DNA of 64,000 nt. Source: Enterococcus ureasiticus (GTDB taxonomy: Bacteria; Bacillota; Bacilli; Lactobacillales; Enterococcaceae). Under the pieces are notes generated by a model. The model had not been told where the DNA came from. It did not search any database and saw nothing but the letters and a program-made list of their open reading frames with translations. A program made the position numbers and the translations under genes. Of this stretch, positions 63,324 to 64,000 are shown one piece after another. How positions within the stretch are numbered: position 1 is the stretch's first letter; the number at the start of each line of letters is the position of its first letter. The stretch covers positions 1,116,001 through 1,180,000 of the forward strand of contig NZ_MIJZ01000001.1 of the NCBI RefSeq assembly GCF_001730285.1, written 5' to 3'.

Positions 63324-64000
63324 TTATTTAACCAATTCTTTCTCAAAAAACTCTGCCACAACATCCATCATTGCACCTTTGACTAAGTGCCCTTCACTCT
63401 CGCCTGTCATAAACATGCTATTCTCAGCATAAGGTTTCCCCTCGATCATTTGATAAAAATTCGCCATATCTTCATAAGGAATTTTAGGATCTTGTGTCCC
63501 ATGCCAAAATAAAACCGGACGCTGGGCCAACTTTTCAGGCACTTTCGAAAGATCATAATTGGCTACCCAGCTAAGTAATAAGGGTAAATCATTCGGGACA
63601 AAAAAGTCCATTTCAGCTGATCGTTCCATCACTCGCTCAATATATCGCTGTGGTGCTGGTGTTCCCATCATGCAAGCTGCCGTTTGGATTTCTGGGTGTT
63701 GAGTCAATAATGCACATGTCGTGATGCCTCCCATTGAAACTCCGCCAACCCCAATTTTTCCATCTTCAATCAACTCTTGCTTCTCAAAATGACGCACCAA
63801 TTGAGCAAATTCAATGATATTATATTGAATACTCGACCAAAATGTCACTGAAGGAATCGGTGATATCGGTCCCGTTTTCCGTTCACCATGGTTCATTGCA
63901 TCAGGCAAAATCACCCGTATTCCTTTTTTCGCTAATTTCCTGGCTTGCGTCAGTGATAATTCCTTTGCTGACTGCCAGCCATGATAATAAATAACTAAGG
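63324..64000 (-). CDS. Alpha/beta-hydrolase esterase (C-terminal part, runs off window)
   Basis: At least 224 residues of a prolyl-oligopeptidase-like or YjfP/YitV-type esterase. The frame is open to the window edge, with IYYHGW near the start of the visible part (oxyanion His-Gly), GVGGVSMGGITTCALL (nucleophile Ser), VLFWHGTQDPKIPYEDM (Asp) and GESEGHLVKGAMMD (His). An internal ATG at 63914 is not the real start because the conserved HG motif lies upstream of it. Substrate unknown. Confidence 0.85.
   Translation of the reverse strand, partial: LVIYYHGWQSAKELSLTQARKLAKKGIRVILPDAMNHGERKTGPISPIPSVTFWSSIQYNIIEFAQLVRHFEKQELIEDGKIGVGGVSMGGITTCALLTQHPEIQTAACMMGTPAPQRYIERVMERSAEMDFFVPNDLPLLLSWVANYDLSKVPEKLAQRPVLFWHGTQDPKIPYEDMANFYQMIEGKPYAENSMFMTGESEGHLVKGAMMDVVAEFFEKELVK

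Overview
The window is a low-GC Firmicutes chromosome segment and almost certainly Enterococcus. The evidence is the dlt genes with dltX, class III nrdDG, the tmk-darA-holB-ricT-yabA-rsmI order, a gal operon with class-2 galT, glpK-glpO-glpF with the HPr-type His232 in GlpK, Mga-like regulators, WxL/DUF916 surface proteins, DUF3042 and LPXTG proteins. The species cannot be fixed by reading. It is mainly ordinary chromosome with several accessory patches. No tRNA, rRNA, CRISPR array, prophage or plasmid backbone was seen.

Layout. 1-5443 (minus): start of the dlt operon (dltX-dltA-dltB) and an orphan BceAB-type peptide-resistance ABC transporter. 5.6-8.9 kb (plus): anaerobic ribonucleotide reductase nrdD and nrdG behind two NrdR boxes, separated by two tandem 120-bp hairpin repeats and a terminator. 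9-14.2 kb: a short-chain dehydrogenase, a remnant of a second photolyase, a large secreted M6 metalloprotease with a recent internal duplication, and a decayed IS200-like element. 14.2-18 kb (minus): HD hydrolase-dinB-phrB, with a LexA/SOS box inside the promoter. 18-24 kb (minus): amt-glnK, then tmk-darA-holB-ricT-yabA-rsmI. 24-30.4 kb: an O-methyltransferase, then recR, yaaK and dnaX, with an LPXTG surface protein and a PrsW-type protease inserted between yaaK and recR. 30.6-34.9 kb: PhzF protein, YiaAB protein, an Mga-type regulator and a divergent sortase-like protein. 34.9-39.7 kb (minus): galK-galE-galT-galR. 39.9-46.5 kb: DUF3042 protein, then a minus-strand run including rhodanese-like, glucokinase, YqgQ, rhomboid and 5-FCL genes. 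47.3-54.4 kb (minus): glpK-glpO-glpF, a second Mga-like regulator and an atypical FAD oxidoreductase. 54.5-55.9 kb (minus): a LytR-CpsA-Psr protein preceded by an M-box magnesium riboswitch with its own promoter, a 25-codon leader ORF and a terminator. 56.1-58.2 kb: small hypothetical proteins and a YusW-like secreted protein. 58.2-62.2 kb (minus): a WxL surface cluster (Ig-like adhesin, WxL protein, DUF916/DUF3324 protein). The last genes are a DUF924 protein and a truncated esterase.

How the genes work together. The cell-envelope theme is strong: D-alanylation of teichoic acids, BceAB, LCP ligase, M6 protease, LPXTG protein with PrsW, sortase-like protein, and the WxL cluster. Carbon modules (gal and glp) carry cre-like sites. 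DNA maintenance genes (dinB, phrB, recR, dnaX, holB, tmk, nrdDG) are spread through the window.

The observations most worth a second look are the M-box in front of an LCP gene with no visible magnesium transporter, the covarying tandem hairpins between nrdD and nrdG, the SOS box in the HD-dinB-phrB promoter, and three proteins with an enzyme fold but no expected catalytic residue: the rhodanese-like, Nox-like and sortase-like proteins.
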